A stretch of 6,348 bases of DNA from Tannerella sp. (GTDB lineage: Bacteria; Bacteroidota; Bacteroidia; Bacteroidales; Tannerellaceae): assembly GCA_031259505.1 (NCBI GenBank), contig JAIRLL010000211.1:1-6348 (forward strand). The letters are read 5' to 3'. This document shows positions 5,620-6,348 of the stretch, in pieces (positions within the stretch are counted from its first letter, which is position 1; every line of letters begins with the position of its first letter). Made by a program: the position numbers and the translations under genes. The notes beneath the pieces are model-generated. The model saw only the letters and a list, made by a program, of their open reading frames with translations. It did no database searches and had not been told where the DNA came from.

Positions 5620-6348
5620 TCATTTAACGGATGGCATTTCGACGGTTTCCGCTTTTGTTTCCGCTTTGACGATTCGGTAGCAAATGCGCTGCCCGACGCT
5701 TATTTTTTCCGTGGCGTAGATGTGATTCATTTTACACAGCGCATCCACGGTCGTATTGTATTTCCGCGCAATCAAGTTCAATGTTTCCTGCGGCAGCACT
5801 TCGTGATAAAAAGCCGTTTGCGCGGCGCTATCCGCGGCGGCTGTCTTTTTTGCTTCTTCCACGTTGGGCGTTGCCGCCTGACTGTCATCTTTTTCCTTTT
5901 TCGTCTTGTCGATAGCCGTCCCGCAACGGAGCGTTTGGCCGATACGCAGTTTCGATGTGCGCGTCAAGCCGTTCAGACGACACAGTTCCGCCACTGTCGT
6001 ATGATACAGCAATGCAATATGACTCAGCGTTTCGCCTTTTTTTATGCGGTGATAAACAATGCGTTCGGATGTGGAAGTGTAGATATTGCCTGTTTTGTCG
6101 AAATGATTTTTGTATACCGTGTAGTAATTTGCATGGGGCGTGCCTGTTTCGAAATCAATAATATTGCCGGGATTAATCGCCTGCCCCAGAAAGCGCGTTT
6201 CGAAATGGAGATGAGAGCCTGTCGAGCGCCCCGTATTGCCGCCCAGCCCGATAGGCGTTCCTGCCGTTACGATTTCGTTTTCCGAAACCAGAAATTTCGA
6301 CAGATGGCCGTAGACCGTTTCCAGGCCGTTGGGGTGGCGCAGCACCAG
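5620..6348 (-). CDS. M23 family peptidoglycan endopeptidase with two LysM domains (5' end missing)
   Basis: The frame runs off the right edge, leaving 242 residues; a GTG at 6345 lies inside the catalytic domain and is not the start. The M23 (LytM-type) zinc metallopeptidase end is clear: TVYGHLSKF (11-19), then GNTGRSTGSHLHFETR (37-52), where the HLH motif provides the second zinc/catalytic pair. The first motif (HxxxD) must lie outside. Two LysM domains follow, about 98-141 (YHRIKKGETLSHIALLYHTT through LRIGQTLRC) and 180-226 (FYHEVLPQETLNLIARKYNT through ISVGQRICY). A Lys/Ala/Glu-rich linker (143-178) joins them. Such proteins cut peptide cross-links, and LysM binds the glycan, so it is probably a periplasmic or outer-membrane-attached wall hydrolase. 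It starts the visible run of genes, 1 base before DUF1599. Whether it is enzymatically active depends on residues outside the window. Confidence 0.9.
   Translation of the reverse strand: MVLRHPNGLETVYGHLSKFLVSENEIVTAGTPIGLGGNTGRSTGSHLHFETRFLGQAINPGNIIDFETGTPHANYYTVYKNHFDKTGNIYTSTSERIVYHRIKKGETLSHIALLYHTTVAELCRLNGLTRTSKLRIGQTLRCGTAIDKTKKEKDDSQAATPNVEEAKKTAAADSAAQTAFYHEVLPQETLNLIARKYNTTVDALCKMNHIYATEKISVGQRICYRIVKAETKAETVEMPSVK

Noticed and set aside
6343..6345. GTG as the start of the M23 peptidase gene
   Set aside because: It falls inside the conserved catalytic domain just before the YGH motif, and the frame is open to the window edge, so the gene is truncated by the window.

Overview
The window looks like a chromosomal piece from a member of the Bacteroidota, most likely the order Bacteroidales. 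The evidence is the protein set: a DoxX/MauE-like membrane protein of the BT_3928 type, a tandem DUF1599 protein, a small secreted SPOR protein, tpiA and folE, in an order that I recall from Bacteroides-type genomes. Shine-Dalgarno signals are weak or absent at most starts, and there is a TAnnTTTG-type promoter box. Base composition is moderate and even across the genes, with a clearly AT-rich gap in the middle. Family and genus cannot be settled from this sequence. Nothing suggests a phage, transposon, CRISPR array or RNA gene.

All eight genes lie on the minus strand, so the biological order runs from the right edge to the left. Block 1 (6348 to 1906) is a compact six-gene run: a 5'-truncated M23 peptidase with two LysM domains, a duplicated DUF1599 protein, a DoxX/MauE-like membrane protein with a thioredoxin-like C-terminal region, triosephosphate isomerase (tpiA), a secreted SPOR-domain protein, and GTP cyclohydrolase I (folE). 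Spacings are 1, -8, 18, 12 and 22 bases, as expected of one operon. It mixes peptidoglycan and envelope functions with central carbon and pterin metabolism.

A 274-base AT-rich gap (1632-1905) follows. It holds a hairpin just after folE, a good match to a Bacteroidota -7 promoter box, two further perfect-arm inverted repeats, one of them operator-like, and a ribosome binding site. It appears to end block 1 and start block 2.

Block 2 (1631 to 1) is murC followed by the start of ftsQ, which overlap by four bases (ATGA). This is the distal part of the division and cell wall (dcw) cluster. murC adds L-alanine to UDP-MurNAc, and FtsQ is a divisome membrane protein. The usual upstream neighbour of murC, murG, is absent, so the dcw cluster appears to be broken between murG and murC, with the folE end of block 1 in that place.

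Most of the window is ordinary housekeeping sequence. I do not see a convincing new biological system. The points most worth a second look are the dcw break with its structured intergenic region, the DoxX/thioredoxin-like fusion lacking a CxxC site, and the DUF1599 duplication.
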